A DNA stretch of 64,000 nt from the NCBI GenBank assembly GCA_050742455.1, contig JBOGIG010000004.1, forward strand, positions 1 to 64,000, read 5' to 3'. Within the stretch, counting starts at the first letter, position 1; each line of letters begins with the position of its first letter. The notes under the pieces are model-generated. The model did no database searches, was not told the origin of the DNA, and was given only the letters and a program-made list of their open reading frames with translations. Shown one piece after another: positions 35,241 through 45,575 of this stretch. Both the position numbers and the translations under genes were made by a program. This stretch comes from JBOGIG01 sp050742455 (GTDB taxonomy: Bacteria; Actinomycetota; Acidimicrobiia; Acidimicrobiales; JBOGIG01).

Positions 35241-35975
35241 ATGTCATTGCTCGCAGTGTCGTCGGTGTCGGTCCGCTTCGGTGGTGTCATGGCCGTCGAC
35301 AACCTCAACCTGGAAATGCCGGCCGGAACCGTAACGGGCCTGATCGGACCCAACGGGGCCGGCAAGACCACCACCTTTAACGTGATCACCGGTATCCAAC
35401 CACCCACCGCGGGGAGGATCCATATCGACGGGCGGGACATAACCAAGGTCGCCGCCCACAAGCGAGCCCGTTTGGGGATGGCTCGCACCTTCCAGCGTCT
35501 CGAGGTCTTCGGGTCTCTCACCGCCTATGAGAACATCCTGGTGGGGGCGGAGATCTCCCGGGGCTGGAGCAAGGAGAAGTTCGACGCCAAGGCCCGGGCC
35601 GAAGAGATAGTCGAACTGGTCGGCCTGGCGCAGGTGCGCGACGACCGGGCCGACGCTATGCCCACCGGGCTGGCCCGCCTGGTCGAGTTGGGCCGGGCCC
35701 TGGCCACAAAACCCAGGGTGTTGTTGTTGGACGAGGCGTCATCGGGCTTGGACGAGAACGAGTCTGAGGACCTGGGCCGCCTGATGGTACGCCTGGCCCA
35801 GTCGGGACTGGGCATCCTGCTGGTTGAGCACGACATAGACCTGGTCATGAGCATCTGTGAGAACATCTTCGTCCTCGACTTCGGCCGCGTCATCGCCTCG
35901 GGCTCACCAAAGGCTGTGCAAAGCAATCCTGCCGTACAGGAGGCCTACCTCGGATCGTCGAAAGAGTCAGTGTGA
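35241..35975 (+). CDS. ABC transporter ATP-binding protein (LivG-like)
   Basis: A 244-aa nucleotide-binding subunit that powers the fused permease. Walker A GLIGPNGAGKTTTFNVITG (about 33-51), Q-loop/helical region ARLGMARTFQRLEVFGSLTAYENI, signature segment MPTGLARLVELGRALATKP (unusual: PTGLARL where LivG proteins generally have PYGxQRR or LSGG), Walker B VLLLDEASSGLDENE, H-loop VEHDIDLVMSICENIFVLDFGRVI. Shorter helical insert than the usual ~255-aa LivG. It overlaps the next ATPase gene by 4 nt (GTGA). Confidence 0.93.
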   Translation: MSLLAVSSVSVRFGGVMAVDNLNLEMPAGTVTGLIGPNGAGKTTTFNVITGIQPPTAGRIHIDGRDITKVAAHKRARLGMARTFQRLEVFGSLTAYENILVGAEISRGWSKEKFDAKARAEEIVELVGLAQVRDDRADAMPTGLARLVELGRALATKPRVLLLDEASSGLDENESEDLGRLMVRLAQSGLGILLVEHDIDLVMSICENIFVLDFGRVIASGSPKAVQSNPAVQEAYLGSSKESV

Positions 35976-36679
35976 CCACTCCGGTCCTGGAGCTTCGTGA
36001 CATTCACGCCTCCTACGGGCGCATCGAAGTCCTGCGCGGCGTCAGCCTGATCGTGCCGCCGGCCTGCGTGGTGGCCCTACTGGGGCCCAACGGTGGAGGA
36101 AAGACCACGACCCTCAAGGTGGCCGGCGGACAACTGCGACCGACCTCGGGTTGCGTGCACGTTGCCGGCAACCACGTAAACGGGGCCGGGGTGGATGCTC
36201 TGGCCCGGGCCGGGGTATGCACCATCCCTGAGGGCAGGGGCATCTTTCCCAATCTGACGGTGTCGGAGAACCTGTTGATGGTCAGCTTCGTGGGGACAAC
36301 TGCCAAGGAGGTGAGCGAGGCAGCATTCGAGCGCTTTCCCCGCCTGGGCGAGAGACGGCGCCAGATGGCGGGGACGCTGTCGGGCGGCGAGCAACAGATG
36401 TTGGCCATGGCCCGGGCCCTGGCCACCTCCCCCGCCCTGCTGCTGCTCGACGAGATCTCCATGGGCCTGGCCCCGCTGGTGGTGGAGGAGCTCTACACCC
36501 TGGTGACCCAAGTGGCGGCCGAGGGTGTATCCATCCTGGTGGTGGAGCAGTTCGCCCGCACCGCCCTGGCCGTGGCCGACTACGCCGCCATCATGACCCA
36601 GGGCAGTATCGTGGCCGTGGGTCAGCCCGCCGACATCGAAGAGGCCGTGAAGAACGCCTACCTGGGCGGTGCGGCATGA
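35972..36679 (+). CDS. ABC transporter ATP-binding protein (LivF-like)
   Basis: The 235-aa second ATPase of the transporter. Walker A LLGPNGGGKTTTLKVAGG (about 35-52), signature LSGGEQQMLAMARAL (about 135-149), Walker B LLLLDEISMGLAPLVV and H-loop VVEQFARTALAVADYAAIM, all canonical for LivF. The GTG start overlaps the LivG stop and its own stop overlaps the next ATG (ATGA), so expression is coupled across all three genes. Confidence 0.95.
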   Translation: MTTPVLELRDIHASYGRIEVLRGVSLIVPPACVVALLGPNGGGKTTTLKVAGGQLRPTSGCVHVAGNHVNGAGVDALARAGVCTIPEGRGIFPNLTVSENLLMVSFVGTTAKEVSEAAFERFPRLGERRRQMAGTLSGGEQQMLAMARALATSPALLLLDEISMGLAPLVVEELYTLVTQVAAEGVSILVVEQFARTALAVADYAAIMTQGSIVAVGQPADIEEAVKNAYLGGAA

Positions 36680-38187
36680 ATGCCTCCGCCCGCCGGACCA
36701 AGAGATCCACCTACGCCAGGCTGGGGGCCATGGCTGCAGGCGGGCTTTTGTTGACCGTTACCGGCCTGCCGCTCGGGTCGGGCCCGGCCGCCGCCGACTC
36801 CACCACTCCTGGGTCCGCCACGCCATCGTCAGGGCTCGGGGGATTCAGCCTCGAGGCCTCGGCCATGCCCGTTCAGATCTCGCTCAACGACCCCAGCCTC
36901 CCCATCCCGGCCAAGCCCTCAGGGGAATTGGACCTGTCCTACAGTCAGGCCACCGTGTCCACCGGCCTGTCCCATGCCGTGTCGAGCCTGGTGTGGCCCG
37001 GAGCCGTCCTCGGAGACGGCCTGCCCACCCTGGGCCAATTCCTCAATACCGTGAACATCCCCCTACCCGTGCCCGTCCACCTGCCCAATCTTCCCCTCCC
37101 CCAGTACCCCATCAAGTCGGAGACGACGGCGCCCCAAGGCCCGTTCGACGCCACCATGACCCTGGCTCCGGGGGCCAACCAGACTGCCCATTCCGGGGAT
37201 GTGAGTTCTGCGGCCGCCACCACGATGAGCGGCTTCGACACCGCCGGCCTCATCAGCGTCGGAGGGGTGACCTCCACCTCCACCAGCACGGCGGCCTCGG
37301 GACGAGCCACGGCCGCCGCCACCTCGGCAGTCTCCAACATGAGCCTGCTGGCCGGGATGATCAATGTGTCGTCGATCAAGACAGACATTTCGGCGGTGAG
37401 CGACGGCGCCAAGGCAACCGTCACCGGGACGACCAACATGTCTGGCCTCACCGTGGCCGGGATGGCCTTCACTGCCGACTCCACCGGGCTGCACCTGGCG
37501 GGAACCAACTCCAACGCCCTATCCACCCTGCTGGGAACGGTGGTGGGCAATGCCAATCAAGCTCTGGCCGCCCTCGGGATCAACGTGTCGTTCTACACTC
37601 CGCTCGACACCTCCGACGGGGCCAGTGCGTCTCGTAGCTCGACCGGCCTGGTGATCACCATCGATACTGCGGTATTGAAGGCTAAGATCGCCGGACCGTT
37701 CAACGCCCTCCTGGCCGCCCTGCCCAGCCAGTTTGTCAGCCAACTGGGCACCTTCACCAGCCTGGCCCCGACCATAACCATGGTGATCGGCTCCGCCTAC
37801 GTTTCCAGCGCCGCCAGCCCCACCTTTGACTCAAGCCTGATTACACCACCAAGTTCGACTGATGGCGCCATTTCGGCCTTGGGCGGCTCGTCGACCGGCC
37901 TGGGCTCGGGCTACCTGCCGGGTTCGGTCGGCGGTGTCAGCGGCTACGTGCCGGGCACCCCGGGCACCCCGGGCACCCCGGCCCGGCCCGGAACGTCTGC
38001 CCTGGCCGGCCAACCCCGAACCACCGGAGCCGATCTCATCGCCGTCGCCTCGGCAGGGCTGCCCGTCGGGTTGATAATTTTGATCCTGGCCTTGGCCCTG
38101 CTGGCCGCGGCGGCCATGCGTGACATGTGGACCCGCCTGGTCATGGCGCCTGTTGTAGTCACCGACTGCCCCCTGGAGGAACCGTGA
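36676..38187 (+). CDS. Secreted, C-terminally anchored protein of unknown function, coupled to the ABC transporter
   Basis: 503 aa. The N-terminus has a signal peptide (about 15-41, cut near AAA-DS). The middle is Ser/Thr/Ala-rich beta-type sequence without Cys. A 9-bp DNA repeat encodes GTPGTPGTP near 427-435, then a hydrophobic helix (LPVGLIILILALALLAAAAM, about 460-480) is followed by a short basic/acidic tail, so it is probably surface-exposed and membrane-anchored. No domain recognised; it resembles in style the choice-of-anchor proteins encoded beside such transporters. Overlap with LivF (ATGA) and with the next gene (GTGA) places it in the same operon, possibly as an envelope accessory factor. 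Confidence 0.7.
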   Translation: MNASARRTKRSTYARLGAMAAGGLLLTVTGLPLGSGPAAADSTTPGSATPSSGLGGFSLEASAMPVQISLNDPSLPIPAKPSGELDLSYSQATVSTGLSHAVSSLVWPGAVLGDGLPTLGQFLNTVNIPLPVPVHLPNLPLPQYPIKSETTAPQGPFDATMTLAPGANQTAHSGDVSSAAATTMSGFDTAGLISVGGVTSTSTSTAASGRATAAATSAVSNMSLLAGMINVSSIKTDISAVSDGAKATVTGTTNMSGLTVAGMAFTADSTGLHLAGTNSNALSTLLGTVVGNANQALAALGINVSFYTPLDTSDGASASRSSTGLVITIDTAVLKAKIAGPFNALLAALPSQFVSQLGTFTSLAPTITMVIGSAYVSSAASPTFDSSLITPPSSTDGAISALGGSSTGLGSGYLPGSVGGVSGYVPGTPGTPGTPARPGTSALAGQPRTTGADLIAVASAGLPVGLIILILALALLAAAAMRDMWTRLVMAPVVVTDCPLEEP

Positions 38188-39017
38188 GCGCCCGGAGTTC
38201 CAACCACAAGCGCACAAGGGGATCGGACCTCAAGGCCGGCCTGGTTTCCGGCCTTGGCCGCCTCCGGCCTTCGAGGCGGGGCCGACGGCGGTCCGTAGCC
38301 GGAGCCCCGACCCCAGGCGCCCCCGGTGCAGGTGTCGGGGCGGCCGGTACAGCGGGGCGGCCCAACCGCTTGGAACAGCTGGCCAAGGCCACATCGGGCC
38401 TGGGACGCAAGGCCCGGGGGATCCAGCCCGAGCGCGTAATGTTCCTCGTCGGTTGCCTCCTGTTCCCTATCGGCATCCTGATCGTGTTCTTGGGCTGGTA
38501 CGGCGCGGCGCACACCCCGTATCTGTTCGAGCAGATCCCCTATCTGATCTCGGGTGGCCTCATCGGGTTGGGCCTGGTTCTGGTCGGGGGTTTCTTGTAC
38601 TTTGGCGACTGGTTGGCCCGTATCGGGCGTCAGCAACAACAGGCCGACGAACGCACCCTCGCCGTCCTCTCCCGCCTGGAAACGGCCCTGACCGTGCTCG
38701 CCACCGGCACAGGGGGCAGCAGCACGCCCGCCTTGAGCAACGGCCAAGAGGCTAGGCCGCCCAGAGGTGTCGAAGTCTCGAGCTCCTCCAGGGCACGGCG
38801 AAGCATCCGGCCGGGGGGCCTCTCGGTGGCCGATGGCGGTCCGGTGGCCGATGGCGGTGTGCGGACCAGTCCCGGTCTGGTGGCCACCGCTCGGGGCACC
38901 ATGGTGCACCGCATGGACTGCACCATCGTCTTGAACAAGGAAGGACTGCGACCAGTTGAGCTCGGAGCATCCGGATTTACCCCCTGCAAGATCTGCGGGC
39001 CGACGCGGCCCCACTGA
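38184..39017 (+). CDS. Membrane protein with C-terminal Cys/His cluster, unknown function
   Basis: About 277 aa from GTG 38184, which overlaps the upstream stop and has GGAGGA 3-4 nt before it. A basic Arg/Pro/Gly-rich N-terminus (1-80) is followed by two membrane helices (MFLVGCLLFPIGILIVFLGW; YLISGGLIGLGLVLVGGFLYFG), a coiled segment (RIGRQQQQADERTLAVLSRLE) and a C-terminal motif VHRMDCTIV...SGFTPCKICGP. The His/Cys spacing looks like the small metal-binding motif of Ada-type and nuclease-associated domains (YHxxxC...YxPCxxC), so zinc binding is plausible. Likely part of the transporter operon. Confidence 0.65.
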   Translation: MSARSSNHKRTRGSDLKAGLVSGLGRLRPSRRGRRRSVAGAPTPGAPGAGVGAAGTAGRPNRLEQLAKATSGLGRKARGIQPERVMFLVGCLLFPIGILIVFLGWYGAAHTPYLFEQIPYLISGGLIGLGLVLVGGFLYFGDWLARIGRQQQQADERTLAVLSRLETALTVLATGTGGSSTPALSNGQEARPPRGVEVSSSSRARRSIRPGGLSVADGGPVADGGVRTSPGLVATARGTMVHRMDCTIVLNKEGLRPVELGASGFTPCKICGPTRPH

Positions 39018-40017
39018 GAGCGGCGTCCCGGGCCCATCCCGGCTTATCGGCATCTTCGGGCTGATCGGCGTTGTCCTGTTAGCCGGGGCCTGTTCGGCGG
39101 TGCCGGACCGGTCCCGCGCCGCCGGCGCTGGAACCTCTTCCCCGGCCCGGACCACTCCCGCTCTCGTCACCCAGCCATGGGCCGGTAAGCCGTCGGCTTT
39201 GGCCTTCGGCTTCGGCCATCTGTGGGTAGCAGACGATTCGGCCAACACGGTCACCCGGGTGGATCCAACTACCGGTCTGACCGATGGTCCAGCCATCGTC
39301 GTGGGCCGGGGCCCCACCGCCGTGGCGACCGGAGACGGAGCAGTGTGGGTGGTCTGCACCCCAACATCGAGCCTGTACCGAATTGACCCCTCGACCCAGG
39401 CAGTGGTGGGCGGCCCCATCCCCGTGGCGACGGATCCGGTGGCCGTGGTGGCCGGTGACGGCGCGGTATGGGTGGCAAGCCTGGCCGGAGCCTCCCTCAC
39501 CCGGGTCGACCCCACCCTCAACCAGGCCGACGCCTTGGTGCCCTACCCGGCCGGGCCGGTTCGCCTGGCCTTGACCTCCTCGACCCTGTGGGTAACGGGA
39601 TCGGATGGCACATTGAGCCGCCTTGACCCCCACAACGGCCAGGCCCTGGCCGCCACCTTGGCTCTGGGCGGATCCTCCTTCGGGGTAGCCACCGACGCCA
39701 GGTCGGCCTGGGTTTCGGACTTCCTGGGCAACCAAGTTCGCCGGGTCTCCATCGCCACCGGGTCGGTGGTTGGCTCGCCCATTCCCGTGGGTCACCATCC
39801 CGGCGTCATGGCCGATGGATCAGGTTCGGTGTGGGTCACCAACCACGACGATTCTTCTGTGAGCCGCATCAACTCGACCACCGGGGCACTGGCCGCCCGA
39901 TCCATTGCCGTGGGCGGCGTACCGCGCGACGTGGTCGTGGACCCCAATGGTCAAGCCTGGGTGGTCACGGTAAGACCTTCAGCCCTGGTGCGCCTCACCC
40001 CGCCACGGACCAGGTGA
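38956..40017 (+). CDS. Beta-propeller lipoprotein (YncE/NHL-like)
   Basis: 353 aa. TTG start inside the previous gene (62-bp overlap); no later Met/Val start precedes the signal region, so this or a non-canonical start must be used. The signal peptide ends in the lipobox VLLAGAC. Then about six or seven ~42-residue blades follow, each with a W-V/Asp pattern: LWVADDSANTVTRVDPTTG, VWVVCTPTSSLYRIDPSTQ, VWVASLAGASLTRVDPT, LWVTGSDGTLSRLDPHNG, AWVSDFLGNQVRRVS, VWVTNHDDSSVSRIN. Probably an extracytoplasmic binding propeller; the ligand is unknown. Confidence 0.75.
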   Translation: MSSEHPDLPPARSAGRRGPTESGVPGPSRLIGIFGLIGVVLLAGACSAVPDRSRAAGAGTSSPARTTPALVTQPWAGKPSALAFGFGHLWVADDSANTVTRVDPTTGLTDGPAIVVGRGPTAVATGDGAVWVVCTPTSSLYRIDPSTQAVVGGPIPVATDPVAVVAGDGAVWVASLAGASLTRVDPTLNQADALVPYPAGPVRLALTSSTLWVTGSDGTLSRLDPHNGQALAATLALGGSSFGVATDARSAWVSDFLGNQVRRVSIATGSVVGSPIPVGHHPGVMADGSGSVWVTNHDDSSVSRINSTTGALAARSIAVGGVPRDVVVDPNGQAWVVTVRPSALVRLTPPRTR

Positions 40018-40046
40018 GGCGCGGTGTTCGCTTCGGTCATGTGGCC

Positions 40047-40883
40047 ATGAGAATCGGCGTAACTATGTTCCAGACCGATTTGTCCATGCGGCCCGAAGCT
40101 CTGGCTCTGGCGGCTGAGGAACGGGGATTCAGCTCACTGTTTGTTCCTGAGCACACTCACATTCCCACCAGCCGCATCACCCCGGCCCCCACCGGCGAAG
40201 ACACCCTGGACGACGCCTACAGCCGCACCCTCGACCCGCTCATCGGTCTGGCCGCGGCCGCCTCGGTCACGTCCAGCATCAAGTTGGGCACCGGAGTGGC
40301 GCTGGTGGCCCAGCATGATCCGGTGGTAATGGCCAAGCAGATCGCCACCCTGGATCACTTGTCTGGGGGGCGGTTCGTGTTGGGGGTGGGGTTCGGGTGG
40401 AACGCCGAGGAGATGGCCGATCACGGGGTAGCCTTTGACCGCCGCCGTGACGTGGTGCGCGATCACATGTTGGCCATGAACAGTCTCTGGAGCAGGGACG
40501 AGGCCTCCTATGCCGGCCCCTTCGTCAACCTCGCCCCCAGCTGGGCCTGGCCCAAGCCAGTGCAAAGACCGCGCCCCGTGACCCTTATTGGGGGAGGGGC
40601 CGGACCCAAACTCTTCGCCCACATCGTCGAGTACGCCGATGGGTGGATGCCCATGGGGGGATCGGGGCTGGCCGAGGCCCTGCCCCGGCTTCGCAGGGCC
40701 TTCGAGTCGGCCGGTCGGGATCCCTCGGGGCTGGTGGTGGTCCCCTTCGGCACGCTGCCCGACTCGGCCAAGCTCGACTACTACGAGAGCCTGGGGGTGA
40801 GCGAGGTCGTGCTCAGGGTCCCCTCCGGCCCGCCCGACGAGGTGCTGGCCACGCTTGACTCCTATACCCATTTCCTACGCTGA
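40047..40883 (+). CDS. LLM-class flavin/F420-dependent oxidoreductase
   Basis: About 278 aa. The luciferase-like fold is shown by RIGVTMFQTDLSMRPEALALAAEERGFSSLFVPEHTHIP, VALVAQHDPVVMAKQIATLDHLSGGRFVLGVGFGWNAEEM and the phosphate-binding-type end PVTLIGGGAGPKLFAHIVEYADGWMP. Actinobacterial members of this subgroup commonly use F420; cofC at 9207 shows that the cofactor pathway exists. The substrate is unknown. The frame is open to 39831, but homology begins at ATG 40047. It is followed 15 bp later by the FadH-like gene, suggesting a pair. Confidence 0.88.
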   Translation: MRIGVTMFQTDLSMRPEALALAAEERGFSSLFVPEHTHIPTSRITPAPTGEDTLDDAYSRTLDPLIGLAAAASVTSSIKLGTGVALVAQHDPVVMAKQIATLDHLSGGRFVLGVGFGWNAEEMADHGVAFDRRRDVVRDHMLAMNSLWSRDEASYAGPFVNLAPSWAWPKPVQRPRPVTLIGGGAGPKLFAHIVEYADGWMPMGGSGLAEALPRLRRAFESAGRDPSGLVVVPFGTLPDSAKLDYYESLGVSEVVLRVPSGPPDEVLATLDSYTHFLR

Positions 40884-40898
40884 GAGGGCGCCCCACTG

Positions 40899-42884
40899 AT
40901 GGACCAATTTCCCCACTTGTTCTCGCCGCTCCAGGTCGGGCCGCGCCAGTCTCGCAATCGAGTCGTTTTCGGGGCCCACTTCACCGGGTACTCCGAACCG
41001 GCACCCGTCTGGGGCGAGCCGGGCATGTACGGGGCCCGGCTGGGACGCTACCTGGGTGAGCGTGCCCAAGGAGGGGCGGGTATCGTCATCGCAGGCCAGG
41101 CCCAAATACATCCGACCACGGCCTATCAGATGCCCAACAATGCCCGGGCCTGGGATCCAGCCTGCGTGGAAGGCTTCCAACAGGTAAGCGAACCGATCAA
41201 GAAAGCTGGGTCCCTCGCATTTTTGCAACTGGCCCACAATGGCGGTGTCAATCATGGGGCGTGGTCGAAGCTGGAGGTGTGGGCCCCATCCAACGTCGTC
41301 GCCTACCACGACCCACCCAAGGAGATGGAGCCCGCCGACATCTCCGAGGTGATCGAGTACTTCGCCATCTCGGCGGCCAATGCCGCCGCCGGGGGCTTCG
41401 ACGGCATCGAGATACACGCCGCCCACGGCTATCTAATCCATGAGTTCTTGTCGCCTCTGTCGAATCATCGCCTCGATGAATACGGCGGCTCGGCCTCCAA
41501 CCGGCTGAGGTTTCTGGTACACATCCTCGAGGCCACCAAGGCCGCGGTCGGCCCCGACGTGGTGGTGGGGATCCGCCTTGTCGGCGACGAAGCCCGCCCG
41601 GGCGGGCTGACTCCACTCGACGCCGGGGACATAGCTGCCCGGCTGGAGGAGATGAACCTGGTCGACTTCGTCAACGTGAGCGTGGGTACCTCGGGTCTGG
41701 GCATGGTCCGCCCCCTGTACGCGAAGCACCTCTTTGCCGTTTACGCCGCCGAGGCAGTGAAGAAGGCCGTTGACCACACGCCGGTATTCGCCGTGCACCG
41801 TATTGTGAGCCCCGATGAAGCGGAGGGAATCCTCCAGCGGGGAGAGGCCGACGCCGTCACCCTGGTCCGAGCCCTCATCGCCGACCCGGAATGGCCGTCA
41901 AAGGCGGCAGGGGGCCAGGCGGAGTCGATACGTCTTTGTACCGGGTGCAATCAGGGCTGCTATGGAAACCTGCTGGCAACGTTACCGGTGACCTGCGTGA
42001 CCAACCCGGTGGTGGGTCGGGAGGACTCCTTGGGCCACGGCCGGCTGTCCCCCGCGGCCCAGCCGGGCCACGTAGTGGTGGTGGGAGCAGGCCCTGCCGG
42101 CCTGGAAGCGGCCTGGGTGGCTGCTGGGCGCGGTCATCGGGTCACGCTGTTGGAGAAGTCCGACCGGGCCGGAGGCCAGATCCGCCTGGCCCAGATCCTG
42201 CCCGGTCGGTCCGAGCTGGCCGACTTCGCCGACTGGAGGCTGGCTGAATGCGCCAGGCGCGGGGTTGACATCCGGCTCGGCATTCGCGCCGATGCATCGG
42301 TGGTATTGGGCCTTGATCCGAGTGCGGTGGTCATAGCCACTGGAGGTCGGGCCGACAAGTGTGGGTCCGCCAAGTGGCACCCCATGCCCATCCCCGGTGT
42401 AGAGGCCGACTTCGTCATCGACCACGTCCAGGCCATCGCCAACCCCGACTTGTGTGGCGATCGGGTGGTCATCCTCGACGCCGTGGGCCAGATAGAGGCC
42501 ATAGGGCTGGGCGAGTTGCTGGCTCGGGCAGGTCGCGAGGTCACCGTGGTTAGTGCCCTGGCCGCCCCCATATCCCTGGATCCCGAAACGGCCCAGGCCG
42601 TCTTGTCCCGGGCCGCCCGCGCCGGCATGAAGTGGCGTCCCAATACGGTGATGACGGCCATCGGCGATCATGATGTCAGCCTCATCGACACCCTGTCGCT
42701 GGCCATCGAGGTCATCGCCGACGTCGACACCGTGGTCATCCGCACCCACGGCCTGCCCGAGGCCAGTCTGTATTTCGAATTGAAGGACCGGTTCGACAAC
42801 CTGGTTCGGATTGGCGACGCGGTGGCCGTGCGCACGGCCGACCGGGCCATCTACGACGGGCACCTGGCCGGACTCAGGGTGTGA
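40899..42884 (+). CDS. FadH/old-yellow-enzyme-type flavin oxidoreductase with Fe-S centre
   Basis: A 661-aa three-domain enzyme. Residues ~1-340 form an OYE barrel (FSPLQVGPRQSRNRVVFGAH; FLQLAHNGG; FDGIEIHAAHGYLIHEFLSP). A [4Fe-4S] ligand set CTGCNQGCYGNLLATLPVTC follows near 347-366. FAD/NAD Rossmann domains complete it (VVVVGAGPAGLEAAWVAAGRGH, about 390; VIATGGRADK; ILDAVGQIEAIGLGELLA). This is the 2,4-dienoyl-CoA reductase / trimethylamine dehydrogenase layout and also resembles the FadH/OYE enzymes linked to mycofactocin loci, but no mycofactocin genes are here. It probably reduces an enoyl-type or thioester substrate with NAD(P)H. Confidence 0.9.
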   Translation: MDQFPHLFSPLQVGPRQSRNRVVFGAHFTGYSEPAPVWGEPGMYGARLGRYLGERAQGGAGIVIAGQAQIHPTTAYQMPNNARAWDPACVEGFQQVSEPIKKAGSLAFLQLAHNGGVNHGAWSKLEVWAPSNVVAYHDPPKEMEPADISEVIEYFAISAANAAAGGFDGIEIHAAHGYLIHEFLSPLSNHRLDEYGGSASNRLRFLVHILEATKAAVGPDVVVGIRLVGDEARPGGLTPLDAGDIAARLEEMNLVDFVNVSVGTSGLGMVRPLYAKHLFAVYAAEAVKKAVDHTPVFAVHRIVSPDEAEGILQRGEADAVTLVRALIADPEWPSKAAGGQAESIRLCTGCNQGCYGNLLATLPVTCVTNPVVGREDSLGHGRLSPAAQPGHVVVVGAGPAGLEAAWVAAGRGHRVTLLEKSDRAGGQIRLAQILPGRSELADFADWRLAECARRGVDIRLGIRADASVVLGLDPSAVVIATGGRADKCGSAKWHPMPIPGVEADFVIDHVQAIANPDLCGDRVVILDAVGQIEAIGLGELLARAGREVTVVSALAAPISLDPETAQAVLSRAARAGMKWRPNTVMTAIGDHDVSLIDTLSLAIEVIADVDTVVIRTHGLPEASLYFELKDRFDNLVRIGDAVAVRTADRAIYDGHLAGLRV

Positions 42885-42900
42885 TCCTGGTGGGAATGGG

Positions 42901-43440
42901 TCAGGCCGGCTGGCCGAATTGCTCGAGGAAGTTCAACAGGTCGTCGGCGTGCTCCTCCTCCACGGCAAGGATGTCCTCCAGCATGCGCCGGGTGGTGGTG
43001 TCATGGGAGCCCAACCAGGAGATCATCTCCGAGTAAGAGGCAATGGCGACTCGCTCAGCCACCAGGTCCTCCTTGATCATGTCGATCAAATCGGTGCCGG
43101 GTGCGTACTCGGCGTGGCTGCGGTCGAGGAGGGTGGCGGGGTTGAAGTCGGGCTCTCCTTGTAGTTGGCGGATACGCCCGGCGATCTGATCGGCATGACC
43201 CTGCTCCTCAGTGGCGTGTTGGAGGAATTCTTGGGCCACCGAGGCGGAATTGATTCCTTCCGCCATGTAGTAGTGACGCCGGTAGCGCAGCACGCAGACC
43301 AACTCGGTGGCCAGGGCCTCGTTCAACACGGTAATGACCCGCTCCCGGTCGGCGCCGTAGGAGTCGGTAATCGGCCCCCGTTCGATATGGGCCCGGGCAT
43401 TGCGTCTCAGCGTCTCGACGTCGGTGAGGAATTCGGCCAT
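42901..43440 (-). CDS. Ferritin-like / bacterioferritin-family protein
   Basis: A 179-aa four-helix bundle. Di-iron ligands are visible across the helices: LNEALATELVCVLRYRRHYY (E), FLQHATEEQGHADQIAGRI (ExxH), IKEDLVAERVAIASYSEM (E) and LEDILAVEEEHADDLLNF (ExxH). No haem Met is evident. Such proteins store or oxidise Fe(II) in the cytosol; some act in oxidative-stress protection. A TAGTCT box ends 6 nt before ATG (leaderless), so although it follows the B12-mutase subunit by 2 bp it can be transcribed on its own. Confidence 0.88.
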   Translation of the reverse strand: MAEFLTDVETLRRNARAHIERGPITDSYGADRERVITVLNEALATELVCVLRYRRHYYMAEGINSASVAQEFLQHATEEQGHADQIAGRIRQLQGEPDFNPATLLDRSHAEYAPGTDLIDMIKEDLVAERVAIASYSEMISWLGSHDTTTRRMLEDILAVEEEHADDLLNFLEQFGQPA

Positions 43441-43442
43441 GC

Positions 43443-43913
43443 CTACAGACTAGGGGTGAGCCGACCTCCGGGGTCCGCCCTCTTTGCCCGCGAGGAACGA
43501 ACAGCGCTCGCCACGGCTTCGACCACGGCCTCAGGGGATGCCCCAGGTCCGAGGATGGCGGCTACGCCGGCCCTGTGCATGGCGTCGACATCTATTTCGG
43601 GGACCACGCCGCCGACGATGACCGGAACGTCCACGCCGGCGGCAGACAGGCTCTGAACCACTGCCGGAGCCAGAGTCAGGTGGGCGCCGTTGTGCATAGA
43701 AAGCCCCACGGCGTCGACGTCCTCGTCCAAGGCGGCGGCGGCGATGCCGTCGGGCGTTTGGCGCAGCCCTCCGTAAATGACCTCCATGCCCGCATCTCTC
43801 AGCATGCGGGCCACCACTTTGATGCCCCGATCGTGGCCGTCCAGGCCCACCTTGGCCACAAGTATCCGAAGGGGTTCAGGCCGGTCAGCCTCAGGATCGG
43901 GCGCGGCCGACAC
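43443..43913 (-). CDS. B12-binding subunit of an acyl-CoA mutase
   Basis: A 156-aa cobalamin-binding domain. The His ligand motif is LDGHDRG (DxHxxG, near 27-31), followed by GLSMHNGAHLTLAPAVVQSL and VGGVVPEIDVDAM, the usual B12-cradle loops. It pairs with the 542-aa catalytic subunit whose stop is directly adjacent. This split arrangement occurs in isobutyryl-CoA mutase and in archaeal/actinobacterial methylmalonyl-CoA mutases. The Ala/Asp/Arg-rich ends are unremarkable. No MeaB-type GTPase chaperone gene lies next to it. Confidence 0.92.
   Translation of the reverse strand: MSAAPDPEADRPEPLRILVAKVGLDGHDRGIKVVARMLRDAGMEVIYGGLRQTPDGIAAAALDEDVDAVGLSMHNGAHLTLAPAVVQSLSAAGVDVPVIVGGVVPEIDVDAMHRAGVAAILGPGASPEAVVEAVASAVRSSRAKRADPGGRLTPSL
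43447..43452 (-). promoter_or_regulatory. -10 box (TAGTCT) for leaderless ferritin-like gene
   Basis: TAGTCT on the minus strand ends 6 nt before ATG 43440 and overlaps the last codons of the B12-subunit gene. The -35 was not identified. Confidence 0.4.
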
Positions 43914-45542
<1,629 letters not shown>

Positions 45543-45548
45543 TGTCCA

Positions 45549-45554
45549 ATCCTA
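45549..45554 (-). promoter_or_regulatory. -10 box (TAGGAT) for the mutase operon, leaderless
   Basis: TAGGAT on the minus strand ends 6 nt before ATG 45542. A GCGACC hexamer 17 nt upstream may be the -35. Three 25-bp direct repeats begin right behind it. Confidence 0.55.
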
Positions 45555-45575
45555 TCGTCGCAGGAACGGGGGTCG

